DNA of 64,000 bases from Pseudomonas sp. BN102 (GCF_029871245.1 NZ_SSON01000072.1:1-64000); one strand, 5' to 3'. Counted from the stretch's first letter, positions 25,811 to 36,245 are shown. Translations and numbers: made by a program. Notes: generated by a model not told the origin, from the letters alone.

Positions 25811-26443
25811 ATGTACCTGCCCTCCTCCTTCCGCCAGGACGACCTCACCCAGCTCCATGCCCAGATGCAGGCCACCGGCCTCGCCGTGCTGACCAGCGCC
25901 GGCACCCAAGGCCTCATGGCCAGCCACCTGCCCCTGCTTCTGGAACCCGGCGAGGGCGAGTTCGGCACGCTTTACGGCCACTTCGCCCGCGCCAATCCGC
26001 ACTGGCGCGAACTGGCCAACGGCGCCGAGACCCTGGTGGTGTTTTCCGGCCCGGATGCCTATGTCAGCCCTGCCTGGTACCCGGCCAAGGCCGAGCACGG
26101 CAAGGTGGTGCCCACCTGGAACTACATCGCCGTTCATGCCTATGGCCAAGCCGAGGTGTTCGACGACCCGGAGCGCCTGCTCCGCCTGGTCAGTCGTCTC
26201 AGCGATCGCCACGAAGCCGGCCGCGCACAGCCCTGGTCAGTGGACGAAGCACCCCGCGACTACCTCGACAGCATGCTCCGCGCCATCGTCGGCTTCGCTC
26301 TGCCGATCCGTCGCCTGGAAGGCAAATGGAAGCTCGGGCAGAACCGCTCCGCCGCCGACCGGACCGGGGTACGCGAGGGCCTGAGTGCCTCCGCCAACCC
26401 ACGCGACCACGAACTGGCCGCACGCATGACCGCTATCGACTGA
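25811..26443 (+). CDS. FMN-binding PaiB-like protein
   Basis: A 210-aa protein of the PaiB/FMN-binding negative regulator family. It begins MYLPSSFRQDDLTQLHAQM, with the family segments LMASHLPLLLEPGEG, HFARANPHWREL, YVSPAWYPAK, VPTWNYIAVHAYG and IRRLEGKWKLGQNR. The fold is a flavin-reductase-like split barrel. In Bacillus, PaiB works with the PaiA acetyltransferase; here two acetyltransferase genes follow, 20 and 12 bp apart, so one operon is likely. AGGAG precedes the ATG. Confidence 0.9.
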   Translation: MYLPSSFRQDDLTQLHAQMQATGLAVLTSAGTQGLMASHLPLLLEPGEGEFGTLYGHFARANPHWRELANGAETLVVFSGPDAYVSPAWYPAKAEHGKVVPTWNYIAVHAYGQAEVFDDPERLLRLVSRLSDRHEAGRAQPWSVDEAPRDYLDSMLRAIVGFALPIRRLEGKWKLGQNRSAADRTGVREGLSASANPRDHELAARMTAID

Positions 26444-26463
26444 CCCACCACAGGAAGGTACCC

Positions 26464-26916
26464 ATGTCCGCCGCATCGCTCGAAATCCGCCCGGTCAGCG
26501 CCGCTGACCACGCCGCCTGGCTGCCCCTCTGGCACGGCTACCAGCGCTTCTACAAGACCGAGATAGCCGAGGCGACCACTGCCGTCACCTGGCAGCGTTT
26601 CCTCGATCCGGCCGAGCCGATGTACGCGGCGCTCGCCTGGCAGGACGGCGCGGCCTTGGGGATGGTGCACTACATTTTCCACCGCAGCTGCTGGACCACC
26701 GGCGACTACGTCTACCTGCAGGACCTCTATGTCGAAGAAGGCCTGCGCGGCGGCGGCATCGGCCGCCGTCTGATCGAGCACGTCTATGAACAGGCCCGCG
26801 CCGCCGGCGCCTCGCGGGTGCACTGGCTGACCCATGAGACCAATACCGATGCCATGCAGCTCTACGATCGGATCTCCGATCGTTCCGGCTTCGTCCAGTA
26901 CCGCAAGATTCTCTGA
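26464..26916 (+). CDS. GNAT-family N-acetyltransferase
   Basis: A 150-aa acetyltransferase. The acetyl-CoA binding motif is VEEGLRGGGIGRRLIEHVYE, preceded by the beta strand YVYLQDLYV; LTHETNTDAMQLYDRI follows. Substrate unknown. AGGAAGG lies before the ATG. Second gene of the PaiB-GNAT-GNAT operon and probably controlled by the divergent MocR regulator. Confidence 0.9.
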   Translation: MSAASLEIRPVSAADHAAWLPLWHGYQRFYKTEIAEATTAVTWQRFLDPAEPMYAALAWQDGAALGMVHYIFHRSCWTTGDYVYLQDLYVEEGLRGGGIGRRLIEHVYEQARAAGASRVHWLTHETNTDAMQLYDRISDRSGFVQYRKIL

Positions 26917-26928
26917 CCGGAGTGCGCC

Positions 26929-27603
26929 ATGACCGCCCAAGACCTGAGCCACTGGCAGCCCCGCCCTGCCCCCGCCCATACCCCGCTGCCGGGCCGTTTC
27001 GTGCGTCTGGAAGCACTGGATGCCGCGCGCCACGGCGATGACCTCTGGCATGCGCTGCAAGGACCTGACCCGGCACTCTGGGACTACCTGGCCTACGGCC
27101 CCTTCGCCAGCCGCGAGCCCTTCGACGCGTGGCTGGCCGGCAATGCTGCCAGCGCCGACCCGCTGTTCTATACGGTGATCGACCTCGCCAGCGGCCGGGC
27201 CGTTGGAGTTCTCAGCTACCTGCGCATCACGCCGAAGGACGGCGTCATCGAAATCGGCCATATCGCCTTCGGCAAGGCCATGCAGCGCACGCCGGGCTCC
27301 ACCGAGGCGGTCTGGCTGCTGGCCCGCCACGCCTTCGACGACCTCGGCTACCGCCGCCTGGAGTGGAAGTGCAACGCACAGAACGCCCGCTCCATGCGCG
27401 CCGCCGAGCGCCTGGGCTTCAGCTACGAAGGGCTGTTCCGCCAGCACATGATCGTAAAGGGCCGGAACCGCGACACCGCCTGGTTTTCCATCATCGATGG
27501 CGAATGGCCGAAGTGCCGCGATGCCTTCGAGCGCTGGCTGGCTGTGGATAACTTCGATGGTGAGGGACGGCAGAAGCGGCGACTGGAGGAGCTCAGGGGC
27601 TAA
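26929..27603 (+). CDS. GNAT-family N-acetyltransferase, RimJ/RimL-like
   Basis: A 224-aa acetyltransferase of the Acetyltransf_3 group (RimJ/RimL relatives). Visible are VGVLSYLRITPKDGVIEIGH, STEAVWLLARHAFDDLGYRR, and the terminal RSMRAAERLGFSYEGLFRQH followed by VKGRNRDTAWFSI. Such proteins acetylate protein N-termini, amino acids or small amines; the substrate is not clear. It starts 12 bp after the previous GNAT gene with GGAG upstream. A TGTGGATAA 9-mer lies within the gene at 27543. Confidence 0.9.
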   Translation: MTAQDLSHWQPRPAPAHTPLPGRFVRLEALDAARHGDDLWHALQGPDPALWDYLAYGPFASREPFDAWLAGNAASADPLFYTVIDLASGRAVGVLSYLRITPKDGVIEIGHIAFGKAMQRTPGSTEAVWLLARHAFDDLGYRRLEWKCNAQNARSMRAAERLGFSYEGLFRQHMIVKGRNRDTAWFSIIDGEWPKCRDAFERWLAVDNFDGEGRQKRRLEELRG

Positions 27604-27689
27604 ACGGGGTTTTCTCCGGGGCACATGTTGCCTGTGGGGGTGAATTCATTCGCCAAGGGCGGCGCAGCTGCCCCCAGTGGGATCACTCC

Positions 27690-27772
27690 GTAGGGTGGAT
27701 GGCGCTCTTCCATCCACCAACGAAGTCCAGCCGGCCCCCGATGGTGGACCGGTGGAGCGTGGTCCACCCTAC
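27690..27772. repeat. Inverted repeat, GTAGGGTGG family
   Basis: GTAGGGTGGATGG at 27690 and the matching CCACCCTAC ending at 27772, with inner arms CCATCCACCAACG and ATGGTGGACC. A partial GTAGGGGCGAATTCATTCGCC-family element precedes it (about 27635-27672). It fills the gap between convergent genes. Confidence 0.8.
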
Positions 27773-27789
27773 AAAGGTAACGGACACCT

Positions 27790-28608
27790 TCACTCGATCT
27801 CGAACAACCCGTTCTTCAGCGGGGCGACATCCAGGCGCTGGCGCACGTCGTCGTCGATGCGCGGATCATCCGGGCGGTAGAGCTTTACCTGACGGTAGGC
27901 GGCGACGCGGTTGATCTCCGGACCGAGGAATTCCCAAACCACGCGGGTGCAGGCCGGGTTACGCCGGTCGCCGCTGGAGACGCCGGTCTTCAAGCCGTTG
28001 AGGCGGGTGATGCGGCTCTTGTAGCTGGGAATGAGGATGGTCTGGCTCATCTCGTTGAGCGTGAGCGACTCGTAGTCCACCAGGAACAGCCGGTCCTGCA
28101 ACTGGAAGGCCGCGCCCCGGTAGCAGCAGCGCACCCAATCCTCGGCCTCCACGTTGGTGCTGCTGGATCGCTCCTGCCGCTCCTGGCGCTCGAAGAGGAA
28201 GTTGCCGTCGTCTTCCCACAGGCGCACGAGGGACAGCAGGACGGTGCCAGGCACCGACATGCAGTTGGAGTATTCGAAGTAGAAGCCGCAGTAACGCGAC
28301 AGGTCGCCGGATTGTTCGCGCAGCGGAGCGAGCAGCTCCAGCAGCGGGTCGCTACGGCTGGAGGAATCCTGGCCCGGAGCGCGCGTTCCCAGCAGGCGGG
28401 CGAACGGCTCCGGCGGCAGCGCCAGTTCGTAGTCCTCGACGCCGAAGAAATCGCAGATGCGCTTGAGGTTGTAGGTGGTCGGCCGGCTTTGCCCGTTCAG
28501 GTACTTGTTGAACTGGGCACGATTGATTCCGAGTTTGCGACAAACTTCCGCGATCGAGCGGTAATGGCTGCAAAGCAGCTTGAGATTGTTGCCGAGATAC
28601 TCCGCCAT
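27790..28608 (-). CDS. XRE-family helix-turn-helix regulator
   Basis: A 272-aa protein with an N-terminal lambda-repressor-type HTH (SIAEVCRKLGINRAQFNKYLNG, SRPTTYNLKRICDFFGV). The remaining 200 residues are a conserved but unnamed domain containing YCGFYFEYSNCMSVPGTVLLSLVR. It may sense a ligand. Divergent from the AGCS symporter gene across 177 bp, so control of that gene is plausible. Confidence 0.82.
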   Translation of the reverse strand: MAEYLGNNLKLLCSHYRSIAEVCRKLGINRAQFNKYLNGQSRPTTYNLKRICDFFGVEDYELALPPEPFARLLGTRAPGQDSSSRSDPLLELLAPLREQSGDLSRYCGFYFEYSNCMSVPGTVLLSLVRLWEDDGNFLFERQERQERSSSTNVEAEDWVRCCYRGAAFQLQDRLFLVDYESLTLNEMSQTILIPSYKSRITRLNGLKTGVSSGDRRNPACTRVVWEFLGPEINRVAAYRQVKLYRPDDPRIDDDVRQRLDVAPLKNGLFEIE

Positions 28609-28785
28609 GCCACCGTCCTGCCTGATGCGAGTGGCGCGACTATAGCATCAACTCGCGCCACGTCGAATAAAGCCGCGAAATTGTCTGATATGTCGTATTC
28701 GCCCACCCTGCGCGACCACGGCCGAGCCCTGCCCGCTCGAAGCCGTTCGTCCATCACGCGAACAATAAGAATCGAGGTCTCACTC

Positions 28786-30234
28786 ATGCTTGAAGTGATC
28801 AACGATTTCCTCTCGGGGAAAGTGCTCATCGTGCTCATCGTTGGGCTCGGCACCTATTTCACCCTCCGCTCCCGCTTCGTCCAGTTCCGCCACTTCGGCC
28901 ACATGTTCGGCGTGTTCAAGGAATCCATCCGTGGCCAGGCCGGCCAACTGAGCTCCTTCCAGGCCTTGATGTTGAGCCTCGCCGGCCGCGTCGGCGCCGG
29001 CAACATCGCCGGTGTGGGCATTGCCGTGACCCTGGGTGGCCCGGGCGCGGTGTTCTGGATGTGGGTGACTGCCCTGGTCGGCATGTCCAGCAGCTTCTTC
29101 GAGTGCACCCTGGCCCAGGTCTACAAGCGCGCCGACGGTGACGGCCTGTACCGCGGCGGCCCGGCCTACTACATCCAGCACGGCCTGAAGCTGCGCTGGA
29201 TGGCCATGGTCTTCGCGGTATTGCTGCTGGTGACCTACGGCTTCGCCTTCAACGGCCTGCAGTCCTTCACCGTGACCCACTCCCTGGAAAACGCCTTCGG
29301 CCTCCCGGTGCAGTACACCGGCATCGGCCTGGCCGTACTCCTGGGCCTGGTATTCATCGGCGGCATCAAGCGCATCGCTTCGGTGTCCGACCTGCTGGTA
29401 CCGGTCAAGACCCTGGCCTACATCGGCGTCACCCTGTACGTGATCGCCACCCAGATCGAGTTGGTCCCCGGCATGCTGGTGACCATCGTCAAGAGCGCCT
29501 TCGGCCTCGAACCTGCCTTCGCCGGCCTGCTCGGCAGCGCCATCGTGATGGGCGTGAAACGTGGCGTGTTCGCCAACGAAGCGGGCCTGGGCAGTGCGCC
29601 CAACGTCGCCGCCGTTGCTGCCGTCAAGCACCCGGCCTCCCAGGGCGTGGTACAGGCCTTCAGCGTGTTCCTCGACACCTTCGTGATCTGCACCTGCACC
29701 GCGCTGCTGATCCTGCTGTCCGGCTTCTACACCCCGGGCTTCGAAGGCGACGGCATCGTGCTGACGCAGAACTCCCTGGCCGCCGTGGTCGGTGACTGGG
29801 GCCGGATCTTCGTCAGCGTGGCGCTGAGCCTCTTCGTCTTCACCTGCATCCTCTACAACTACTACCTCGGTGAGAACGCCCTGCAGTTCCTCGCCGGCCG
29901 CAGCCGCGCCGCTCTGCTGGGCTATCGCGGCCTGGTCCTGGCGCTGATCTGCTGGGGTTCGATGCAGAACCTGGGCACCGTGTTCGCCTTCGCCGACATC
30001 ACCATGACCTGCCTGGCCTTCGTCAACCTGGTGGCCCTGGCCCTGCTGATCAAGGTCGGCCTGCGGGTGATGCGCGACTACGACGAGCAGCGCCAGGCCG
30101 GCATCGAGCAGCCGGTGTTCGACGCCGCCAAGTTCGCCGACCTGGACCTGGACCGCGCCGCCTGGCCGACCAACCCGGCCCCTGAGGCGCCCGCCTCCAT
30201 CCACGCCACAGGCCTGGCGCAAAGCCATCGCTGA
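28786..30234 (+). CDS. Alanine/glycine:cation symporter, AGCS family
   Basis: A 482-aa inner-membrane protein with about ten spans that would take up alanine or glycine with Na+ or H+. Family motifs: RVGAGNIAGVGIAVTLGGPG, AVFWMWVTALVGMSSSFFE, YRGGPAYYIQHGL, and VMGVKRGVFANEAGLGSAPN. The ATG at 28786 follows GAGG by 8 bp; the longer frame upstream runs into the divergent regulator and was rejected. It is followed by a hairpin and then the asparaginase gene. Confidence 0.92.
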   Translation: MLEVINDFLSGKVLIVLIVGLGTYFTLRSRFVQFRHFGHMFGVFKESIRGQAGQLSSFQALMLSLAGRVGAGNIAGVGIAVTLGGPGAVFWMWVTALVGMSSSFFECTLAQVYKRADGDGLYRGGPAYYIQHGLKLRWMAMVFAVLLLVTYGFAFNGLQSFTVTHSLENAFGLPVQYTGIGLAVLLGLVFIGGIKRIASVSDLLVPVKTLAYIGVTLYVIATQIELVPGMLVTIVKSAFGLEPAFAGLLGSAIVMGVKRGVFANEAGLGSAPNVAAVAAVKHPASQGVVQAFSVFLDTFVICTCTALLILLSGFYTPGFEGDGIVLTQNSLAAVVGDWGRIFVSVALSLFVFTCILYNYYLGENALQFLAGRSRAALLGYRGLVLALICWGSMQNLGTVFAFADITMTCLAFVNLVALALLIKVGLRVMRDYDEQRQAGIEQPVFDAAKFADLDLDRAAWPTNPAPEAPASIHATGLAQSHR

Positions 30235-30255
30235 TCGCGCTATCCGGTAGTACCT

Positions 30256-30290
30256 GGTGCCGCTCCACCGCTGATGCGGGGAGCGGCACC
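30256..30290 (+). terminator. Hairpin after the AGCS symporter gene
   Basis: GGTGCCGCTCC (30256-30266) pairs with GGAGCGGCACC (30280-30290) over 11 bp around a 13-nt loop; a weak T-rich GTCGTTTCTG follows. Probably a partial or full terminator before the asparaginase gene. Confidence 0.65.
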
Positions 30291-30329
30291 GTCGTTTCTG
30301 CACCTGAATTTCCTGAGTTATCCACACCC

Positions 30330-31313
30330 ATGAATGCTGTGAAGAACCTCTTCGTGCTCTACACCGGCGGCACCATCGGCATGCTGCAGACCTCCGAAGG
30401 CCTGGCTCCGGCCAGCGGCTTCGAGGCCCGCATGCGCGAGCAGCTGGACGGCCAGGGAATGGCACTGGATTGGCACTTCCAGGAACTGCTGCCGCTGATC
30501 GACAGCGCCAACATGCGCCAGGCCAACTGGCTGGCCATGCGTGACGCCATAGTCGAAGCGGTGGCGCGTGGTCACGACGGCGTGCTGCTGCTGCACGGTA
30601 CCGATACCCTGGCCTACAGCGCCGCCGCCCTGAGCTTCCTGCTGCTCGGCCTGCCGGTGCCCGTGGTGCTGACCGGCGCCATGCTGCCGGCGGGCGCCGA
30701 GGGCAGCGATGCCTGGCCCAACCTCTGCGGCGCCATCGAGGCCCTGCGCCAGGGTGTCGCGCCGGGCGTGCGTCTCTTCTTCAACGACCAGCTGTTGCAT
30801 GGCGCCCGCGCCAGCAAGCTGCGCTCGGAGGCCTTCGACGCTTTCGCCGAACTGCCGCGCCCGCGGGGCGGCGAACGCGCCACGGCCATCCCCGTCGGCC
30901 TCGACTACCGCACCCCGCGCCAGCCGGTGAACCTCGCCGTACTGCCGTTCTTCCCCGGTATCCAGGCCAGCCAGGTGCAGGCGCTGCTGGACAGCGGCGT
31001 GCGCGGCCTGCTGCTGGAGTGCTACGGCAGCGGCACCGGCCCGGCGGACGACACGGCCTTGCTGGACATTCTTCGCGCCGCCCACCAGCGCGGCGTGGTG
31101 CTGGCCGCCAGCAGCCAGTGCCCGGCCGGCCATGTGCAGGCCGGTGTCTACGCTGCCGGCAGCCAATTGCTGGCCACCGGCCTGGTGCCCGCTGGCGGCA
31201 TGACCCGCGAGGCGGCCCTGGGCAAGCTGTTCGCCCTGCTCGGCGCAGGGCTGCGGCAGGAAGAGGTGGAGCAGTGGTTTGCGGTCGATCTGTGTGGGGA
31301 GCTGGTGGACTGA
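30330..31313 (+). CDS. ansA: Type I L-asparaginase
   Basis: A 327-aa cytoplasmic asparaginase hydrolysing asparagine to aspartate and ammonia. Both catalytic Thr motifs are present: LYTGGTIGML near residue 12 and LLHGTDTLAYSAAAL near residue 88. There is no signal peptide, which fits type I. A TTATCCACA 9-mer lies 4 bp before the ATG and no clear ribosome site is visible. Together with aspA and the amino-acid symporter it suits asparagine and aspartate use. Confidence 0.9.
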   Translation: MNAVKNLFVLYTGGTIGMLQTSEGLAPASGFEARMREQLDGQGMALDWHFQELLPLIDSANMRQANWLAMRDAIVEAVARGHDGVLLLHGTDTLAYSAAALSFLLLGLPVPVVLTGAMLPAGAEGSDAWPNLCGAIEALRQGVAPGVRLFFNDQLLHGARASKLRSEAFDAFAELPRPRGGERATAIPVGLDYRTPRQPVNLAVLPFFPGIQASQVQALLDSGVRGLLLECYGSGTGPADDTALLDILRAAHQRGVVLAASSQCPAGHVQAGVYAAGSQLLATGLVPAGGMTREAALGKLFALLGAGLRQEEVEQWFAVDLCGELVD

Positions 31314-31348
31314 GCGCCTGCTACGAATCCTCCAGTGGGGGCTTTTCT

Positions 31349-31448
31349 TGTGGGGGCGAATTCATTCGCTTAGGGCAGCAAAGCTGCCCCCCTCGAGGGT
31401 CCGACGGGCACGCCTTCGGCCTGCTTAGCGAATAAATTCGCCCCCACA
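31349..31448. repeat. Inverted repeat, GTGGGGGCGAATTCATTCGC type
   Basis: TGTGGGGGCGAATTCATTCGCTTAG (from 31349) pairs with the arm CTTAGCGAATAAATTCGCCCCCACA ending at 31448, with smaller inverted repeats inside. It lies between convergent genes. Confidence 0.85.
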
Positions 31449-31485
31449 GTTACCGCAGCCCGCCGATCGGACAGCCATGCGGACA

Positions 31486-31512
31486 TAAAAAAGGGGAGCC
31501 TTGCGGCTCCCC
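31486..31512 (-). terminator. Rho-independent terminator of the pyruvate carboxylase operon
   Basis: On the minus strand GGGGAGCC pairs with GGCTCCCC around a 4-nt loop (31493-31512), then a run of six T (31487-31492). It lies 22 bp after the stop codon of the 31535 gene. Confidence 0.95.
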
Positions 31513-31534
31513 ACAGGGACTATCGCCGGAGCAA

Positions 31535-33355
31535 TCAGGCGATTTCGATCAGCACTTCGCTCGGGTTCACCCGGTCGCCCTTGGCGACGTGGATGGCCTT
31601 GACGGTGCCGGCGATGGGCGCCTGGACCTCGGTCTCCATCTTCATCGCCTCGGTGATCAGCACGGCCTGGCCAGCCTTGACCTGGTCGCCTTCCTTCACC
31701 AGCACGTCGACGATGTTGCCCGGCATGGTGGTGCTGACGTCGCCCGGCGCGCTGGCGCTCTTGCGCTTGCTGCCCGAACCCGCGACGAACTCGTTGAGGG
31801 GCTCGAACACCACTTCTTCCGGCATGCCGTCGATGGACAGGTAGAAGTGACGCTTGCCGTCGGTCTTCACGCCAACGCCGGTGATGTCGACGCGGTAGCT
31901 CTCGCCATGTACGTCCACCACGAACTCGGTGGGTACGCCTTCACCGCCGGCTGCGGCGACGCCGTTACCGGTGGGGATCGGCAGCAGTTCTTCGGGTTTC
32001 AGGGTGCCGGCGGCACGCTCTTCGAGGAACTTGCGGCCGATGTCCGGGAACATGGCGTAGGTCAGCACGTCCTCTTCGGACTTGGCCAGGTTGCCGATAT
32101 CGGCGCGCAGCTTGTCCAGCTCGGGCTTGATCAGGTCGGCCGGGCGAACGTCGATCACTTCCTCGTTGCCGATGGCCTGGCGACGCAGCTGTTCGTTGAT
32201 CTCGCCGGCGGCCTTGCCGTAACGACCTTGCAGGTAGAGCTTCACCTCATTGGTGATGGTCTTGTAGCGCTCGCCGGCCAGCACGTTGAAGAAGGCCTGG
32301 GTACCGACGATCTGCGAGGTCGGGGTCACCAGGGGCGGGAAGCCGAGGTCGGCGCGCACGCGCGGGATCTCTTCCAGCACTTCGTTCATGCGGTTGAGCG
32401 CGCCCTGCTCCTTGAGCTGGTTGGCCAGGTTGGAAATCATGCCCCCCGGTACCTGGTTGACCTGCACGCGAGTGTCGACGCCGGTGAAGGCGCTCTCGAA
32501 CTGGTGGTACTTCTTGCGCACGGCGTAGAAGTAGAGGCCGATTTCCTGGATCAGCTCCAGGTCCAGGCCGGTGTCATAGGGCGTGCCGCGCAGGGCCGCG
32601 ACCATGGACTCGGTGCCCGGGTGGCTGGTGCCCCAGGCCATGCTGGAGATGGCGGTGTCGATGTTGTCGGCGCCATTCTCAACGCCCTTCAGCTGGCACA
32701 TGCTGGCCACGCCGGCGGTGTCATGGGAGTGGATGAACACCGGCAGGCTCAGCTCGGCCTTCAGCGCCTTCACCAGTTCGCCGGTGGCGAAGGGGGTCAG
32801 CAGACCCGCCATGTCCTTGATGGCGATGGAGTCGACGCCCATGGCGGCCATGGCCTTGGCCTGGGCGACGAAGGCGTCGATGGTGTGCACCGGGCTGGTG
32901 GTATAGCAGATGGTGCCCTGGGCATGCTTGCCGGCGGCCTTCACCGCTTCGATGGAGACGCGCAGGTTACGCACGTCGTTCATGGCGTCGAAGATGCGGA
33001 ACACGTCGATGCCGTTGACCGCCGCCTTGGCGACGAAGGCGCGCACCACGTCATCGCTGTAGTGGCGGTAGCCGAGCAGGTTCTGCCCGCGCAGGAGCAT
33101 CTGCAGGCGGGTGTTGGGCAGGGCGGCCTTGAGCTGGCGCAGGCGCTCCCAGGGGTCTTCCTTGAGGAAGCGCACGCAGGCGTCGAAGGTGGCGCCGCCC
33201 CAGACTTCCAGCGACCAGTAGCCGACTTTGTCGAGTTTGTCGCAGATCGGCAGCATGTCTTCCAGGCGCATGCGGGTGGCCAGCAGGGACTGGTGCGCGT
33301 CGCGCAGGATGGTGTCGGTGACGCCGATTTTCTTCGCTTCGATGGTATTGCTCAT
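31535..33355 (-). CDS. oadA: Pyruvate carboxylase subunit B / oxaloacetate decarboxylase alpha-like
   Basis: A 606-aa protein with an N-terminal carboxyltransferase TIM barrel (ILRDAHQSLLATRMR, the metal site region SHDTAGVA), a central PYC/OADA domain, an Ala/Ser linker near residue 525, and a C-terminal biotinyl domain with the biotin lysine in ITEAMKMETEV. With the biotin carboxylase at 33372 it forms the two-subunit pyruvate carboxylase of pseudomonads (PycB), making oxaloacetate from pyruvate. Many databases label it oadA, but no Na+-pump beta or gamma subunits lie nearby. The start is 16 bp after the partner's stop. Confidence 0.93.
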   Translation of the reverse strand: MSNTIEAKKIGVTDTILRDAHQSLLATRMRLEDMLPICDKLDKVGYWSLEVWGGATFDACVRFLKEDPWERLRQLKAALPNTRLQMLLRGQNLLGYRHYSDDVVRAFVAKAAVNGIDVFRIFDAMNDVRNLRVSIEAVKAAGKHAQGTICYTTSPVHTIDAFVAQAKAMAAMGVDSIAIKDMAGLLTPFATGELVKALKAELSLPVFIHSHDTAGVASMCQLKGVENGADNIDTAISSMAWGTSHPGTESMVAALRGTPYDTGLDLELIQEIGLYFYAVRKKYHQFESAFTGVDTRVQVNQVPGGMISNLANQLKEQGALNRMNEVLEEIPRVRADLGFPPLVTPTSQIVGTQAFFNVLAGERYKTITNEVKLYLQGRYGKAAGEINEQLRRQAIGNEEVIDVRPADLIKPELDKLRADIGNLAKSEEDVLTYAMFPDIGRKFLEERAAGTLKPEELLPIPTGNGVAAAGGEGVPTEFVVDVHGESYRVDITGVGVKTDGKRHFYLSIDGMPEEVVFEPLNEFVAGSGSKRKSASAPGDVSTTMPGNIVDVLVKEGDQVKAGQAVLITEAMKMETEVQAPIAGTVKAIHVAKGDRVNPSEVLIEIA

Positions 33356-33371
33356 GTTCTGAATCCTTCCC

Positions 33372-34787
<1,416 letters not shown>

Positions 34788-34892
34788 GAGTTGTCCCTCG
34801 GCCAAGTGAACAGGCGAACGGCTGGGCCGGTCGTTGGGTGACCGCTGATCGTGTTGCGGTCGCGTCATTACCCTACGCCGCGAGCTGGAATA

Positions 34893-34916
34893 ACCCCAAT
34901 CAATAATTATTGGGGT
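34893..34916. promoter_or_regulatory. LysR-type operator between pycA and its regulator
   Basis: A perfect inverted repeat ACCCCAAT-N8-ATTGGGGT, of the dyad type bound by LysR proteins, lies midway in the divergent gap. It is the obvious site for the adjacent LysR regulator to control both itself and the carboxylase genes. Confidence 0.7.
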
Positions 34917-34974
34917 ATCCATTAGGATCAGCTTATAGTCAGCAACCGCCCCCCATTCCACGAGACCAAAAACG

Positions 34975-35937
34975 ATGCGCAAAACCCTGCTGCGCATGAC
35001 CCTGCGCCAGCTCCAGGTGTTCCGCGCCGTGTTCGAAAGCCGCTCGTACAGCCGCGCGGCAGAGGAAATGGCGCTGACCCAACCGGCCGTCAGCCTGCAG
35101 ATCCGCCAGCTCGAAGAACTGGTGGGTCAACCCTTGTTCGAGTACGTCGGCAAGAAGCTCTACGTGACCGATGCCGCCGAGGCGCTGATGCGCGCCAGCA
35201 GCGATATTTTCCAGCGCCTGGCCAGCCTCGACATGCAGCTGTCGGACCTGCAGGGTTCGCTGCAGGGCCAGCTGAACCTGGCGGTGGAATCCAGCGCCAA
35301 GTACTTCGTGCCGCACCTGTTCGCCGCATTCCGCGAGCAGCATCCGGACGTCAGCCTGCACCTGGCGGTGGTCAACCGCGCCCAGGTGATCAAACGCCTG
35401 TCGGACAACCGCGATGACCTGGTGATCATGTCCCTGGTGCCCCAGGACATGGCCCTGGAGTTTCTGCCCTTCCTGAACAACCCCATAGTCGCCGTGGCGC
35501 CGCCCAGCCATTCGCTGTGCAAGGCCGCCAAGCTGGCGCTGAAGGACCTGGAGCCCTATCCGCTGCTGGTGCGCGAAGCCGGTTCCGGCACCCGCAAGGC
35601 CTGCGAGGAATACTTCCAGCAGAAGCGCGCGCACTTCGCCCAGGCCATGGAAGTGGCCTCGCTGGATGCGCAGAAGGAATGCGTGGTCGCCGGCCTCGGC
35701 CTGGCCTTGCTGCCGCGCCATGCGGTGAGCCTGGAGCTGGCCACCGGGCTGCTGCGGGAACTGCCGGTGGAAGAGCTGCCGCTCTATCGCAGCTGGTGCG
35801 CGGTGCACGCCAAGGGCAAGCGGCTGTCTCCGGTCGCCCAGGCGTTTCTAGCCTTTATCCGCGAAGAACGTGCACAGATCAGCGCACTTTCCCACCGCTT
35901 TTCCGGCGCACTGCCTTTGACGACAACAGGTAGTTAG
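34975..35937 (+). CDS. pycR: LysR-family regulator of the pyruvate carboxylase genes
   Basis: A 320-aa LysR regulator: an N-terminal winged helix (LRQLQVFRAVFESRSYSRAAEEMALTQPAVSLQIRQLE) and a periplasmic-binding-like ligand domain. It is divergent from pycA-oadA in the same arrangement as P. aeruginosa PA5437 (PycR, from memory). A dyad operator lies 59 bp upstream. Its 3' end overlaps the convergent small gene at 35879 by 59 bp. Confidence 0.88.
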   Translation: MRKTLLRMTLRQLQVFRAVFESRSYSRAAEEMALTQPAVSLQIRQLEELVGQPLFEYVGKKLYVTDAAEALMRASSDIFQRLASLDMQLSDLQGSLQGQLNLAVESSAKYFVPHLFAAFREQHPDVSLHLAVVNRAQVIKRLSDNRDDLVIMSLVPQDMALEFLPFLNNPIVAVAPPSHSLCKAAKLALKDLEPYPLLVREAGSGTRKACEEYFQQKRAHFAQAMEVASLDAQKECVVAGLGLALLPRHAVSLELATGLLRELPVEELPLYRSWCAVHAKGKRLSPVAQAFLAFIREERAQISALSHRFSGALPLTTTGS

Positions 35938-36094
35938 CGGCGATCAGCTCGGGGTAGTCCGACATTTCCAGCTGCAGGCGGCGCTGCTCGCAGTGGTCCT
36001 CTATCGCGCGGCGGAACTGCATGCGCCGCTGGTCTTCCAGTTTGCGCCGGGTCTTGCTGTCCAGATGGGTGGTTTCATCGTGAAAGCGCTGCAT
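35879..36094 (-). CDS. Small highly charged hypothetical protein
   Basis: A 71-aa protein of unknown function, rich in Arg, Lys and Glu (SKTRRKLEDQRRMQFRRAIE), with no signal peptide or membrane segment. GGGAG sits 9 bp before the ATG, which supports it as a real gene. Its last 59 bp overlap the end of the convergent LysR gene, so the two mRNAs are complementary there. The charged KTRRxxEDQRRMxFRRAIE core resembles short basic proteins common in pseudomonads, but I cannot name a family. Confidence 0.68.
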   Translation of the reverse strand: MQRFHDETTHLDSKTRRKLEDQRRMQFRRAIEDHCEQRRLQLEMSDYPELIAANYLLSSKAVRRKSGGKVR

Positions 36095-36245
36095 GGCATG
36101 TCTCCCTGGGTCGGGTGCGGTAGCCGCAGCATCGCCCGGGGCTGTGACGCTTTCGCGGCAGCTCGATGAATCTGTGGTGAAGACGGGGTTTCAGGGTATT
36201 GCAGCCAGGGCGGCTGCAGCAGGCGCCATGGCCTGTGGCGTTCTT

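Noticed and set aside
31535-33355. Calling this a sodium-pumping oxaloacetate decarboxylase
   Set aside because: No membrane beta or gamma subunit genes lie nearby and it is operonic with a biotin carboxylase, which fits two-subunit pyruvate carboxylase; the symbol oadA is kept only as the common label.
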